From the NCBI GenBank assembly GCA_030629475.1, contig DAOVOU010000158.1:1-5699 (forward strand): a DNA stretch of 5,699 nt. Direction: 5' to 3'. Under the pieces are notes generated by a model. That model made no database searches. It had not been told where the DNA came from and was given only the letters and a program-made list of their open reading frames with translations. Shown piece by piece: positions 5,559-5,699 of the stretch. The position numbers and the translations under genes are program-made. Every line of letters begins with the position of its first letter. Within the stretch, counting starts at the first letter, position 1. The stretch comes from Desulfobacterales bacterium. Its GTDB lineage: Bacteria > Desulfobacterota > Desulfobacteria > Desulfobacterales > C00003060.

Positions 5559-5699
5559 TCACTCAGTCAAGGGAAAATGCAGATTTGCTGACGAGGAGGG
5601 AGAAGGCCCTACGATCACGTTGAGGTGTTTTGGCACCACCTCCAGACGAAATGGGGTGGTTGCCATGAAGTCTCCGTCGGCATATAAGTCCATGGGGCC
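5559..5699 (-). CDS. C-terminus of a YegS/diacylglycerol-kinase-family lipid kinase (partial)
   Basis: The frame enters from the right edge and ends at TGA 5559-5561; 46 residues are visible. They include MDLYADGDFMATTPFRLEVVP and KHLNVIVGP. The pattern DGD/E-F-x-x-x-TP-x-x-x-EVVPxxLxVIV is the C-terminal beta hairpin of DAGK-family proteins (YegS, DgkB, BmrU type), where a Q/LxxDGExxGxTPxxxxVxPxALxVxVP segment closes the second domain. These enzymes are cytoplasmic or membrane-associated and phosphorylate diacylglycerol or related lipids with ATP. The catalytic domain lies outside the window, so substrate cannot be judged. A tail of about 15 residues (SPSSSANLHFPLTE) extends past the usual VxVP end. 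It is co-directional with the 611-residue gene but separated from it by an intrinsic terminator. Confidence 0.7.
   Translation of the reverse strand, partial: GPMDLYADGDFMATTPFRLEVVPKHLNVIVGPSPSSSANLHFPLTE

Overview
The window looks like an accessory, decayed stretch of a Gram-negative bacterial genome. The PDZ gene resembling a type II secretion GspC protein, the RHS/YD-repeat gene and the intergenic TGGAATNN octamer repeats fit a Desulfobacterota-like or other environmental proteobacterial-type lineage. That placement is inference; no marker gene is present. The left end (about 1-631) looks more AT-rich than the rest, which suggests transferred DNA.

Layout. (1) Positions 2-631, plus strand: a type II toxin-antitoxin pair, the 3' part of a TumE-family (DUF6516) toxin gene followed by a complete TumA/HVO_A0114-family HTH antitoxin gene. 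(2) Positions 638-2894, minus strand: an unrecognised alpha-helical fragment, an RHS/YD-repeat fragment lacking both ends, and a PDZ-domain protein (GspC-like) whose N-terminal membrane segment is cut off. (3) Positions 2877-3351, plus strand: an N-terminally truncated fragment resembling sigma-70 region 2, then the last residues of a 4Fe-4S ferredoxin-type domain. (4) Positions 3352-3570: intergenic DNA with two inverted blocks of 8-bp TGGA repeats able to pair into a long imperfect hairpin. (5) Positions 3571-5406, minus strand: the one long intact gene, a cysteine-rich protein of 611 residues that weakly resembles TIM-barrel nitronate monooxygenase-type flavoproteins; its function is unknown. 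(6) Positions 5407-5558: an intergenic gap with an intrinsic terminator reading leftward. (7) Positions 5559-5699, minus strand: the C-terminus of a YegS/diacylglycerol-kinase-family lipid kinase that enters from the right edge.

How the parts relate. The toxin and antitoxin form one operon with tight spacing and a strong Shine-Dalgarno site. The lipid kinase and the 611-residue protein are co-directional but separated by the terminator, so the second gene probably depends on its own promoter or on read-through. Between 632 and 3351 five unrelated fragments lie head to tail or head to head with no room for their missing parts. This is either a graveyard of rearranged pseudogenes or a mosaic assembly. 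I found no convincing complete new multi-gene system. The best candidates for further attention are the 611-residue protein family, the octamer hairpin and the fragment junctions.
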